This document shows positions 1 to 5,213 of a stretch of DNA of 6,438 nucleotides, in pieces. A program made the position numbers and the translations under genes. The DNA lies in contig JAILFF010000099.1 in NCBI GenBank assembly GCA_024697705.1, positions 1 through 6,438 on the forward strand, given 5' to 3'. A model generated the notes under the pieces. That model was given only the letters and a program-made list of their open reading frames with translations, did not search any database and was not told where the DNA came from. Each line of letters opens with the position of its first letter. Positions within the stretch are counted from its first letter, which is position 1. The stretch is from Ruminococcus sp. Lineage in GTDB: Bacteria; Bacillota; Clostridia; Oscillospirales; Ruminococcaceae.

Positions 1-27
1 CCTTACGGAATTTTGTTTAGTGCCTTA

Positions 28-58
28 ATTATATCACATTTCTGTGATAACTTGTAAA
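28..58 (-). promoter_or_regulatory. Possible leftward promoter for a gene outside the window
   Basis: On the - strand a perfect TATAAT (33 to 28), preceded by TGTGA as in an extended -10, lies 18 nt downstream of a weak TTACAA (57 to 52). It would fire leftward into a gene beyond the left edge, making 1-162 a divergent control region. The -10 is good and the -35 poor, so this is tentative. Confidence 0.35.
32..49. repeat. 7-bp inverted repeat, possible operator
   Basis: TATCACA and TGTGATA form a perfect inverted repeat around TTTC. No T-run follows on either strand, so it is not a terminator. It sits next to the possible leftward -10 box and could be an operator. Its half-sites are in the opposite order to a CRP site (TGTGA-N6-TCACA), so CRP is not proposed. 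Confidence 0.4.
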
Positions 59-86
59 CCATGTTGTTGTACTGTTTGTAAACTAT
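52..86. repeat. Direct repeat TTGTAAACYAT, 24-bp period
   Basis: TTGTAAACCAT (52-62) and TTGTAAACTAT (76-86) differ by one base and start 24 bp apart. They end 10 bp upstream of the -35 box at 97. Tandem sites of this kind just upstream of a promoter suit an activator or a two-component response regulator. The regulator is not identifiable from the window. Confidence 0.45.
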
Positions 87-96
87 CTTATCATAC

Positions 97-124
97 TTGA
101 CACAAGCCCCGACCCTACAATAAT
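97..124 (+). promoter_or_regulatory. Probable sigma-A promoter of the esterase-cvpA operon
   Basis: A perfect TTGACA (97-102) is followed after 16 bp by AATAAT (119-124), which differs from TATAAT only in the first base. Transcription would start near 131, about 30 bp before the ATG at 163. An AGAGAGG ribosome binding site (150-156) lies 6 bp before that ATG. Confidence 0.55.
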
Positions 125-162
125 TCTAAATATATAAAAAAAGTACGAAAGAGAGGAAATAT

Positions 163-1221
163 ATGTCAATACTCGTTTCACCCGACCGCACGGAGCTTAC
201 CTATATGGGACGCACCGAGCTTTACAAGGGCTTTCCGCGGTTCGTTTTCGCGGGAACGTCGGTCACGGTGCGATTTAAGGGAACATCGGTTCGCTGTATC
301 ATCGTGAACCATAAGTTCTTCAATATACAGGAGATAGGCTTTGTGCTCGACGGCGAAACACGCAAGGTTCGGTTTGAGCAGTCGGAGAACGATATAACGC
401 TCACCCTCGCCGAAGACCTTGCCGATAGCGTCCACACCCTTACGCTCTACAAAAGGCAGGACGCGGCGCACTATTTCGAGTTCAAGGGCTTTCTGCTGAA
501 CGACGGCGCGGAGGTGCTTCCCGCCGACCCGCTCCCCCGCCGCAGGATAGAATGTTACGGCGACAGCGTTTCGGCAGGCGCAGTCACCGAAGCGACCGAT
601 CATGTAGCCTCCCCCGACCCCGAGGGTCACGAGGGCGTTTTCGACAACGCATGGTACTCCTTCCCGATGATAACCGCCCGCAATCTCGGCGCGGCGATAA
701 ACAACATCGCGCAGGGGGGCATCTCTGTCTATGACCGCACGGGCTGGTATCACGCGCCCGACTTCATCGGCATGGAGACCGCCTACGACAAGGTGTGCTA
801 CTTCCCCGAAGCGGAGGGCGGCTATACCGAGTGGGATTTCTCGAAATATATCCCCCACGCCGTGATCTTCGCGGTCGGTCAGAACGACGCTCACAATGCC
901 GAAAAGGGCGACCCCGATATAAACGACCCCGCCTTCCGCGAATACTGGAAGGACGGCTACAAGCGCATTATCCGCAGCCTGCGCGGGCATTACCCGAAGG
1001 CGCTCATTATCCTCACGCTGACCGTGCTTTGCCATGACAGCGGCTGGGACGACGCGATAGACGAGATAGCCCGCGAGCTTGCCGACTCGCGCATAAAGCA
1101 TTTCCGCTTCACACGCACGGGTGCCGCTACGCCGGGACACCCGAGAATATCCGAGCAGTACGAAATGGCTGAAGAGCTTACCCGCTTCATCTCAAACACC
1201 GAAGGAGTATGGGAGGACTGA
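163..1221 (+). CDS. SGNH/GDSL hydrolase, carbohydrate esterase family 2 type
   Basis: A 352-residue probable deacetylase of the CE2 type: an N-terminal beta-sandwich region (about 1-120) followed by an SGNH hydrolase domain (about 127-345). Visible motifs are GDS (133-135, Ser135 as nucleophile), QGG (184-186), GQND (239-242, oxyanion-hole Asn241) and GHP (325-327, His326 as base). No Asp stands at the usual place two to three residues before the His; CE2 enzymes are known to work with a Ser-His dyad, so this fits. Characterised CE2 enzymes remove acetyl groups from plant polysaccharides. Here there is no signal peptide, which suggests a cytoplasmic enzyme acting on imported oligosaccharides (inference). 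Length is normal for the family. The start has a good ribosome binding site (150-156). The next gene begins 6 bp after the stop. Such proteins are sometimes mislabelled RnfD-like in databases. Confidence 0.87.
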   Translation: MSILVSPDRTELTYMGRTELYKGFPRFVFAGTSVTVRFKGTSVRCIIVNHKFFNIQEIGFVLDGETRKVRFEQSENDITLTLAEDLADSVHTLTLYKRQDAAHYFEFKGFLLNDGAEVLPADPLPRRRIECYGDSVSAGAVTEATDHVASPDPEGHEGVFDNAWYSFPMITARNLGAAINNIAQGGISVYDRTGWYHAPDFIGMETAYDKVCYFPEAEGGYTEWDFSKYIPHAVIFAVGQNDAHNAEKGDPDINDPAFREYWKDGYKRIIRSLRGHYPKALIILTLTVLCHDSGWDDAIDEIARELADSRIKHFRFTRTGAATPGHPRISEQYEMAEELTRFISNTEGVWED

Positions 1222-1227
1222 AACGAT

Positions 1228-2100
1228 ATGATGGATATGCTTACAGGTGCGGGACTGGTGCTTGATATCATCGCCGTCGTGGCGGTGCTCATACCGGTGC
1301 TCGCGGGATTCAAGCAGGGCTTTAAAAGGCGGCTGCTGGCGCTTATAGCGCTTGGCGTTTCGGCGCTGATAGCGTATGTCGGCTCGGGTATGCTCGCGCC
1401 GAAGGTCTACGACAGTCTGCTTAAGGATAAAACACGGCAGATGTGCGTAAAGGTGACAAAGAACTTCGACCCCGTTTCGGCGGCGAAAAAGTCGCTCGAA
1501 GCGCAGGGCGTGTCGCTTGACGAGGATTACGTTCGCGAGATACTTTCCCAGACGGACGAGAACAAGATACAGGCTGTCCGCGACGCCGCCGAGGAATACG
1601 GCATAGACGCGGCGAGGGCTAAGGAGCTTGCGGAGAAATTCAGCGATCAGCTCCCCGAGCAGGCGGCAAGAGCGCTGAAAGAACAGGCGCCGCAGATAGC
1701 GGAGGCTCTGCGAAGCGGCGCCATGACCAACGAGGAGCTTGCAAAGGCAGTCCGTAAGGTAGTCAAATCGCCCGAATCGGCGGCGGATTACGTTGAGGAA
1801 AAATACGCCGCGCCGCTCGTCACGGCGATATCGGAGGCGGTGCTCTTCGCCCTGATATTCGCGCTGATGCAGCTTATAATGATACTGGTATTCAAGCTTT
1901 TCGGCTTTGACATGAAGAAGAAAGCGGCAAGCGGCGGCGACCGTTTCGCGGGAGTAATGCTCGGACTGGTATGCGCACTGGCGAATCTGCTTGTTATGTG
2001 CATAGCGATAACGGGCTTTCTCAAAGCGGGAACGAGCGCATTCGATATTGAATCGGTAAATTCGCTGATCTTCCTGCCGATATACAACAAGCTTTATTAA
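1228..2100 (+). CDS. CvpA-like membrane protein with a long helical insert
   Basis: A 290-residue integral membrane protein. Two N-terminal membrane segments (about 9-27 and 36-57) carry the CvpA-style turn GFKQGFKRRLL (27-37), a Gly-Phe/basic linker between the first two helices. Two more segments lie at about 196-225 and 240-264. Between the pairs, about 60-193 form a charged, Ala/Glu/Lys-rich region predicted to be helical. Classical CvpA proteins are usually about 160-190 residues, so this insert accounts for most of the extra length. CvpA was named for colicin V production; its general function is unsettled. The gene starts 6 bp after the esterase stop, with GGAGG (1212-1216) inside the end of the esterase gene, so the two are co-transcribed and probably translationally linked. 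ATG codons at 1231 and 1237 are alternative starts but are farther from that site. The CvpA assignment is likely rather than certain. Confidence 0.75.
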   Translation: MMDMLTGAGLVLDIIAVVAVLIPVLAGFKQGFKRRLLALIALGVSALIAYVGSGMLAPKVYDSLLKDKTRQMCVKVTKNFDPVSAAKKSLEAQGVSLDEDYVREILSQTDENKIQAVRDAAEEYGIDAARAKELAEKFSDQLPEQAARALKEQAPQIAEALRSGAMTNEELAKAVRKVVKSPESAADYVEEKYAAPLVTAISEAVLFALIFALMQLIMILVFKLFGFDMKKKAASGGDRFAGVMLGLVCALANLLVMCIAITGFLKAGTSAFDIESVNSLIFLPIYNKLY

Positions 2101-2112
2101 CGCAAAAATAAC

Positions 2113-2155
2113 GGCTCGGGTATGACAAAGCTCATGCCCGAGCCTGTTTTATTTT
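2113..2155. terminator. Strong, probably bidirectional terminator
   Basis: GGCTCGGG (2113-2120) pairs with CCCGAGCC (2137-2144). Inside this a wobble and ATGA/TCAT extend the stem around the loop CAAAGC. On the + strand TGTTTTATTTT follows (2145-2155), ending the esterase-cvpA operon. On the - strand the stem is followed by GTTATTTTTG (2112 to 2103), which can end the convergent small gene. Confidence 0.9.
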
Positions 2156-2165
2156 CGGAAACGGC

Positions 2166-2435
2166 TCAAAGCCGCAAGCCGAACCATATCAGCACACCGA
2201 CGATCACCGCTCCCGCCGTGTAAAGCCCCGCCATAAGCGCGATATACCGCTTTTTTCGCGGCTTTTGTGAATCGCCGCGCTGCTGCGCTCCGAAGAAAAA
2301 CTCCTCCGCCCGATCGGTCAGTACGTCACGCGGAAGATCGGCAGCGTCGCCGCGAACAAATAATAAAGCTTTTTCAAAAACTTCACTGTTTGTACATTTT
2401 ATCTCGATTATTTGTTTATTTATCCCTTTCAACAT
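2166..2435 (-). CDS. Small single-pass membrane protein, unknown function
   Basis: An 89-residue protein of unknown function. A soluble N-terminal part opens MLKGINKQIIEIKCT and runs on through FEKALLFV. A basic stretch (KPRKKR, 58-63) then leads into one C-terminal membrane helix (about 64-86) and a two-residue tail. By the positive-inside rule the N-terminal part is probably cytoplasmic. The N-terminal pattern resembles short uncharacterised proteins seen in Clostridia, but I can attach no role. The reading frame continues upstream to 2471, but the ATG at 2435 is preferred because GGAGG (complement of 2446-2450) lies 10 nt before it. The gene converges on cvpA and shares the terminator at 2113-2155. 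It is preceded by the TTTCAACA-rich region, which may hold its control elements. Confidence 0.7.
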   Translation of the reverse strand: MLKGINKQIIEIKCTNSEVFEKALLFVRGDAADLPRDVLTDRAEEFFFGAQQRGDSQKPRKKRYIALMAGLYTAGAVIVGVLIWFGLRL

Positions 2436-2462
2436 TTTCCGACAGCCTCCTTTGCACGTTTT

Positions 2463-2587
2463 TTTCAACACAGTGTTGAAAGCACTGTTGAAAAGCGGTT
2501 TTCAACACACTAATTGTTGAAAACCATGTTGAAACTGTTAAAAACACGGCTGAAATCACAGGTTTTCAACATTCGTACTTTTCAACA
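2463..2587. repeat. Array of eight TTTCAACA motifs, both orientations
   Basis: Exact TTTCAACA or its complement TGTTGAAA occurs at 2463-2470 (+), 2474-2481 (-), 2486-2493 (-), 2500-2507 (+), 2515-2522 (-), 2527-2534 (-), 2564-2571 (+) and 2580-2587 (+). Degenerate copies lie at 2536-2543 and 2549-2555. Neighbouring copies form perfect palindromes: 9-bp arms around one base (2463-2481) and 11-bp arms around seven bases (2497-2525). The last copy spans one arm and the loop of a 9-bp hairpin (2572-2595). The array lies just upstream of the small membrane protein gene. It could be a cluster of protein-binding sites or a structured leader RNA. Confidence 0.8.
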
Positions 2588-2611
2588 AGTACGAAAAAAG
2601 TAACTTTCGGA

Positions 2612-2643
2612 GCATATTATTGCCGTTATTTCCCTTAATATGC
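2612..2643. repeat. Inverted repeat GCATATTA / TAATATGC
   Basis: A perfect 8-bp inverted repeat (2612-2619 and 2636-2643) around 16 bases. No U-tract follows on either strand, so it is not a terminator. It is one of a series of palindromes in this gap. Confidence 0.5.
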
Positions 2644-2665
2644 AAATTTTTATGTGAAAAATTTG
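2643..2665. repeat. Inverted repeat CAAATTTTT / AAAAATTTG
   Basis: A perfect 9-bp AT-rich inverted repeat (2643-2651 and 2657-2665) around ATGTG. It shares its first base with the previous repeat. It could be an operator or a DNA-bending site; no gene is attached to it with confidence. Confidence 0.5.
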
Positions 2666-2704
2666 TGAAATCTACGAGGAAGTTATTGTAATCCATAATA
2701 TAAT

Positions 2705-2723
2705 GCAGTCCGAAATTGACTGC
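2705..2723. repeat. Inverted repeat GCAGTC / GACTGC
   Basis: A perfect 6-bp GC-containing inverted repeat around seven bases, immediately after a TATAAT on the + strand. No U-tract follows on either strand, so it does not look like a terminator. Confidence 0.4.
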
Positions 2724-2761
2724 GGAAGTTGATTATACAAACATCGTTGAAAAATCGGCGC

Positions 2762-2792
2762 AAAAAAACAGCGGGAGAATTTTTCCCCCCGC
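2762..2792 (-). terminator. Terminator of the DUF4956 gene
   Basis: On the - strand a GC-rich stem (GCGGGGGGAA pairing with TTCTCCCGC, one bulge or mismatch) spans 2792 to 2771. It is followed by a run of seven T (2768 to 2762) after TG. It begins 35 bp after the stop codon of the DUF4956 gene. Confidence 0.8.
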
Positions 2793-2826
2793 CGTTAAGC
2801 AATTCATTGTTGAAAGCTTTCGCAGA

Positions 2827-3513
2827 TCAGAGCTTGTCGCCCTTGGTAACAGGTCTGCCGCAGGCAATTTCGAGATTGCCGTTGCGCTCGCGAAGCTCGT
2901 CTATCATAGCCTTTTCCTGCGAAGCGTTCTTGAGAACGATCGTGTAGCTGAGCTTGAACAGGCTGCCCATGTTGGTGGTCTTGACCTCGTCAAGCTCGCA
3001 GCGCTCGGTGTACTTTCTGAAAATGTCGTTGAAAACGCTGCCGTAGTCGAGCGACTCGGGGATAACTATTCTCAGGCACTTTTCGTCAGTGGTCGTGCTG
3101 ATATCAAACTTCTTGAACGCCACACTGATGCCGCAGATAATGAGCGTGAAGAGTATGGCAAAAGTGAGGTGCTGCGTGCCGCAGGCAAGTCCCGCCGCCA
3201 TTGCAAGGAAGATCGCGCATATCTCCTTAGCCGAGCCGGGTGCCGAACGGAATCTTACCAGTCCGAAAGCGCCCATTACCGCAACGCCCGTGCCGACGTC
3301 GCCGTTTACGAGCATAATCACCATCTGAACGATAGCGGGCAGAAGCACCAGCGTCAGCGCGAAGCTCTTCGAGGTCTTTTCGCCGTGGGTGAAAAAGTAA
3401 GCTACCACAGCGCCCAGCAGCAGCGAGCAGATAGTGCAGATGAGAAGCGCGGAAACGGTTATGTTCCCCGATGTAAGCGAAAACAGGTCGGAAATGCTTG
3501 CGGTATTGATCAT
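2827..3513 (-). CDS. DUF4956 family membrane protein, polyphosphate polymerase partner
   Basis: A 228-residue membrane protein. Hydrophobic segments lie at about 20-41, 51-70, 97-113 and 116-133, and a soluble, presumably cytoplasmic domain at about 137-228. The signature GAFGLVRFRSAPGSAKEI (81-98), between the second and third segments, is the hallmark of the DUF4956 family. The biochemical role is unknown. The family is often encoded beside VTC-type polyphosphate polymerases, as here, so a role in anchoring the polymerase or in moving or sensing polyphosphate is a reasonable inference. The frame could open at a GTG at 3522, but that codon overlaps the AAAGGAG ribosome binding site. The ATG at 3513 lies 8 nt after that site and is chosen. 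The upstream polymerase gene ends at 3616 with a terminator between, so this gene needs read-through or its own promoter. A weak candidate (TTGTAT, then TATGTA after 16 bp) lies at 3566-3539 on the - strand. Confidence 0.85.
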   Translation of the reverse strand: MINTASISDLFSLTSGNITVSALLICTICSLLLGAVVAYFFTHGEKTSKSFALTLVLLPAIVQMVIMLVNGDVGTGVAVMGAFGLVRFRSAPGSAKEICAIFLAMAAGLACGTQHLTFAILFTLIICGISVAFKKFDISTTTDEKCLRIVIPESLDYGSVFNDIFRKYTERCELDEVKTTNMGSLFKLSYTIVLKNASQEKAMIDELRERNGNLEIACGRPVTKGDKL

Positions 3514-3573
3514 AACGATCACTCCTTTTACAAATAATTACATAATTTACACAATTTTACATACAAGCCCTAT

Positions 3574-3601
3574 AAAAAAGCTCAGTGTGCCTGAGCTTTT
3601 T
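3574..3601 (-). terminator. Terminator between the polyphosphate polymerase and DUF4956 genes
   Basis: On the - strand AAAAAGCTCAG, loop GCACA, then CTGAGCTTTTTT make a clean hairpin with a T-run, starting 15 bp after the polymerase stop. The A-rich 5' arm makes it symmetrical, so it could also stop + strand transcription. It may be partly read through, which would make DUF4956 expression a fraction of polymerase expression. Confidence 0.8.
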
Positions 3602-3615
3602 GTTTTTGTCGGAAT

Positions 3616-4359
3616 TCAGATCGCCTTCTTGATTTCTTCCTCGCGAACTTCGTCCTTGCCGTTGAGCTTGCCTTCCATCATAAGACGGGTGTAGGCAGTG
3701 CCGTATTTGGAATACGAAGTCGGGAATATCTTAAGGTCGTCCAGTATATGCGACAGCCACAGGGGCATAGCGCCGGGGATCTTTATCTCCATAAGACGCT
3801 GACCTTTTTTAAGGAGCTGTCTGCCGTAAACGCCGTCGCGCAGATCGAGATCGTAGCCGCGGTAAATAATATCGTCGTCGATAGTCACACGCAGATTGGG
3901 ATCCTCCTTGCCGAAGAACGAATAGCGGTGATAGCTTATCATCATTCTCGGTTCAAGATCTTCGTAGTATCTGAAGCCGTATCTGAGCTCGTTTTCTATC
4001 TGCGGATTGTTTTCCTCTACGTCCTCGCCGTCGATAAAGCGAAGCATATCCTTAAGCGGCATAAACGTTCTTCTCTTGTAAACGATGCCCTCGTACTTAC
4101 GCTTGTATTCAAGGAAAGTAGTGCTGGTATCCTTCGGAACGCCGTAGCTGCGGAGCCTTATCTTCTCTTTGAAAACCGGCTTTTCGAGACTTGTTCTGAT
4201 AAGTCGGTAATCGGGGGTATCGTAGTAAAGGCTCATAATATTGCTTTCAAAAAATTTGTCCGGCTCCATATTCAGGAAGAGCAGGAATAACAGTTTTCCG
4301 TAAGTATCGCTTTCGAGCAGATATTTTTTTTCGGTTCTCTTAAAAACTTCCTGAGCCAT
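3616..4359 (-). CDS. Polyphosphate polymerase domain protein (VTC-type)
   Basis: A 247-residue protein of the VTC/CYTH-like triphosphate tunnel family, whose yeast member Vtc4 builds polyphosphate from ATP in a tunnel lined with basic residues. Expected elements appear in order: RTEKKYLL (8-15), SLYYDTP (43-49), KIRLRSYG (66-73, paired tunnel arginines), FLEYKRKYEG (82-91), KRR (95-97), SYHRYSF (142-148), LRVTIDDDI (156-164) and MEIKIPG (190-196, Glu191 matching the Vtc4 metal-binding Glu). Near the end SYSKYG (215-220) supplies another family motif. There is no membrane segment or signal peptide, so the protein is cytoplasmic, perhaps recruited to the membrane by the DUF4956 partner. A GTG at 4368 is in frame, but it overlaps the ribosome binding site AGAGAGGTG. 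The ATG at 4359, 6 nt after that site, is chosen. Polymerase activity here is inferred from motif conservation, not shown. Confidence 0.88.
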   Translation of the reverse strand: MAQEVFKRTEKKYLLESDTYGKLLFLLFLNMEPDKFFESNIMSLYYDTPDYRLIRTSLEKPVFKEKIRLRSYGVPKDTSTTFLEYKRKYEGIVYKRRTFMPLKDMLRFIDGEDVEENNPQIENELRYGFRYYEDLEPRMMISYHRYSFFGKEDPNLRVTIDDDIIYRGYDLDLRDGVYGRQLLKKGQRLMEIKIPGAMPLWLSHILDDLKIFPTSYSKYGTAYTRLMMEGKLNGKDEVREEEIKKAI

Positions 4360-4570
4360 ACTGCTCACCTCTCTTTCAATTGATCGGGTGTTTTTCTATG
4401 ATTTAATTATAAAATAAGAAGCTTAAAATAACCTTAGAAAGCACCAAAAAAATCAAATTTGTAGATAAGTTCAAATAAATGCATCGCGTAAGCCGAAAAT
4501 ACGTTAATATGTACCAAAACCGGAACATCTTTTGTACAAGTCCGATTTTTTGTATCAACGATTCAAAATT

Positions 4571-4599
4571 ATTATATCACATTATCACATATTTGTCAA
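4571..4599 (-). promoter_or_regulatory. Consensus sigma-A promoter for the polyphosphate polymerase gene
   Basis: On the - strand TTGACA (4599 to 4594), a 17-bp spacer and TATAAT (4576 to 4571) match the sigma-A consensus exactly. TGTGA before the -10 is repeated within the spacer. Transcription would start near 4564, giving a leader of about 205 nt before the ATG at 4359. It is the nearest strong promoter facing that gene. Confidence 0.8.
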
Positions 4600-4657
4600 T
4601 GAACAAACCTTAAAAAAACATCTAATAATGCCGAAAAAGATTAGTCTATTTACACAG

Positions 4658-4686
4658 AAAGCGCGAAATTTCGGCTTTTTTATTAA
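4658..4686 (+). terminator. Terminator-like hairpin with no gene upstream
   Basis: On the + strand AAAGC-G-CGA pairs with TCG-GCTTT around AATT with one bulged G, and a run of T follows. An alternative pairing joins GCCGAAA (4630-4636) to TTTCGGC (4669-4675). It may end a short + strand RNA, or shield the zur promoter from upstream transcription. Moderate to low confidence. Confidence 0.4.
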
Positions 4687-4723
4687 TAAAGTGTAAAATG
4701 AACCGCTGTCCTGCCGCCGCCGC

Positions 4724-4752
4724 TTGACAAGTGCTTTACGGTGTGATATAAT
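4724..4752 (+). promoter_or_regulatory. Consensus sigma-A promoter of the zur-znuA operon
   Basis: TTGACA (4724-4729), a 17-bp spacer and TATAAT (4747-4752) match the consensus exactly. The predicted start, near 4759, falls inside the Fur-type operator at 4757-4777, so bound repressor would block initiation. A promoter this strong needs repression, which fits autoregulation. Confidence 0.88.
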
Positions 4753-4756
4753 ACAG

Positions 4757-4777
4757 AATTGAGAATAACTCTCAATT
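4757..4777. promoter_or_regulatory. Fur/Zur-type operator overlapping the transcription start
   Basis: AATTGAGA (4757-4764) and TCTCAATT (4770-4777) form a perfect 8-bp inverted repeat around five bases. Read as a 7-1-7 site it is TGAGAAT-A-ACTCTCA, close in form to Fur-superfamily boxes (TGATAAT-N-ATTATCA). Its place just after the -10 box of a Fur-family gene argues for negative autoregulation. The controlling metal is inferred to be zinc from the downstream gene. Confidence 0.75.
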
Positions 4778-4797
4778 TAAAAATGGGGGCAGATCAT

Positions 4798-5202
4798 ATG
4801 GCAGTTTACAAGACCGCCCAGCGTGAGGCGCTTCTCGGTTTTCTGCGGTGCAACAGCGAGAAGTCCTTTACCGTGCGAGAGATCGAACAGGGTATGAAAA
4901 ACTCGGACAGCGGCGTGACCGTCCCCGGCGAAAGTACCCTCTACCGTCTGATAAAGGAGCTTGTCGAAAGCGGCGAGGTCAGGCGGACGGTCATGGGCAA
5001 CAGCAGAACATTTGTCTATCAGATAGTGAACGGCTCCGACTGCGGACATCATCTGCACATGAAATGCAAGGTCTGCGGAAAGCTCTGCCACATGGACGAG
5101 CAGGAAAGCCGCGAGATCATGGAGAAAATACGCTCGAACGACCTTTTCGAGGTAGACAGCAGCACCATTCTTATCGGGAAATGCTCGGGCTGCAAGGACT
5201 GA
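4798..5202 (+). CDS. zur: Fur-family metal-dependent repressor, probably Zur
   Basis: A 134-residue Fur-superfamily regulator. The winged-helix DNA-binding half (about 1-75) includes the recognition region ESTLYRLIKELVESGEV (45-61). The dimerisation and metal-binding half (about 80-134) carries CGHHLHMKC (82-90), a variant of the HHDHLIC motif in which Leu replaces Asp. Two cysteine pairs expected to hold structural zinc are Cys90/Cys93 and Cys129/Cys132; Cys82 and Cys97 are extra. Zinc specificity (Zur rather than Fur or PerR) is inferred from the next gene, a ZnuA-like protein, and from the non-classical HHLH motif. The start at 4798 follows GGGGG (4785-4789) by 8 nt. The in-frame TTG at 4759 lies at the transcription start inside the operator and is rejected. 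The operator and perfect promoter point to autorepression. Confidence 0.83.
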   Translation: MAVYKTAQREALLGFLRCNSEKSFTVREIEQGMKNSDSGVTVPGESTLYRLIKELVESGEVRRTVMGNSRTFVYQIVNGSDCGHHLHMKCKVCGKLCHMDEQESREIMEKIRSNDLFEVDSSTILIGKCSGCKD

Positions 5203-5213
5203 GGGCTATTATA
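5200..5213. repeat. Left direct repeat flanking the zur-znuA palindrome
   Basis: TGAGG-GC-TATTATA here matches TGAGG-TATTATA at 5375-5386, apart from a two-base GC insertion. The copies bracket the 5211-5368 palindrome like a target-site duplication, although the left copy overlaps the outer palindrome arm by a few bases. The left copy starts in the zur stop codon. Confidence 0.5.

Larger units (their letters stand above)
2436..2826. other. Gene-free intergenic region packed with palindromes
   Basis: These 391 bp lie between the small membrane protein gene and the DUF4956 gene, both on the - strand. I find no convincing gene. The region holds the TTTCAACA array (2463-2587), three further inverted repeats (2612-2643, 2643-2665, 2705-2723) and the terminator of the DUF4956 gene (2762-2792). 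More TTTCAACA-like motifs lie at 2745-2753 (one mismatch) and 2808-2815 (exact, - orientation). A TATAAT at 2699-2704 (+) has no matching -35. Confidence 0.8.
4360..4797. other. Divergent intergenic region between polymerase and zur genes
   Basis: This AT-rich gap of 438 bp carries strong promoters in both directions: leftward at 4571-4599 and rightward at 4724-4752. The leftward message has a leader of about 205 nt, with a hairpin of 9-10 bp arms at 4510-4538 (TGTACCAAAA / TTTTGTACA) and a second TATAAT at 4411-4406 (-) without a good -35. A terminator-like hairpin on the + strand (4658-4681) has no obvious gene before it. No convincing coding region was found. Confidence 0.7.

Noticed and set aside
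178..1140. Long - strand open frame of 320 codons
   Set aside because: It lies opposite the CE2-like esterase, which has clear catalytic motifs and a ribosome binding site. The antisense translation shows no domain-like pattern and no ribosome binding site was noted.
2463..2587. TTTTCAACA copies as DnaA boxes of a replication origin
   Set aside because: The sequence differs from TTATCCACA at two positions in every copy, and no dnaA, dnaN or rep-like gene is nearby.
2463..2587. CRISPR array
   Set aside because: The repeated unit is only eight bases, in mixed orientation and irregular spacing, with no spacers of constant length and no cas genes.
2716..3537. Long + strand open frame of 273 codons
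   Set aside because: It is the antisense shadow of the DUF4956 gene, whose GAFGLVRFRSAPGSAKEI signature is unmistakable. It would also cross the DUF4956 terminator.
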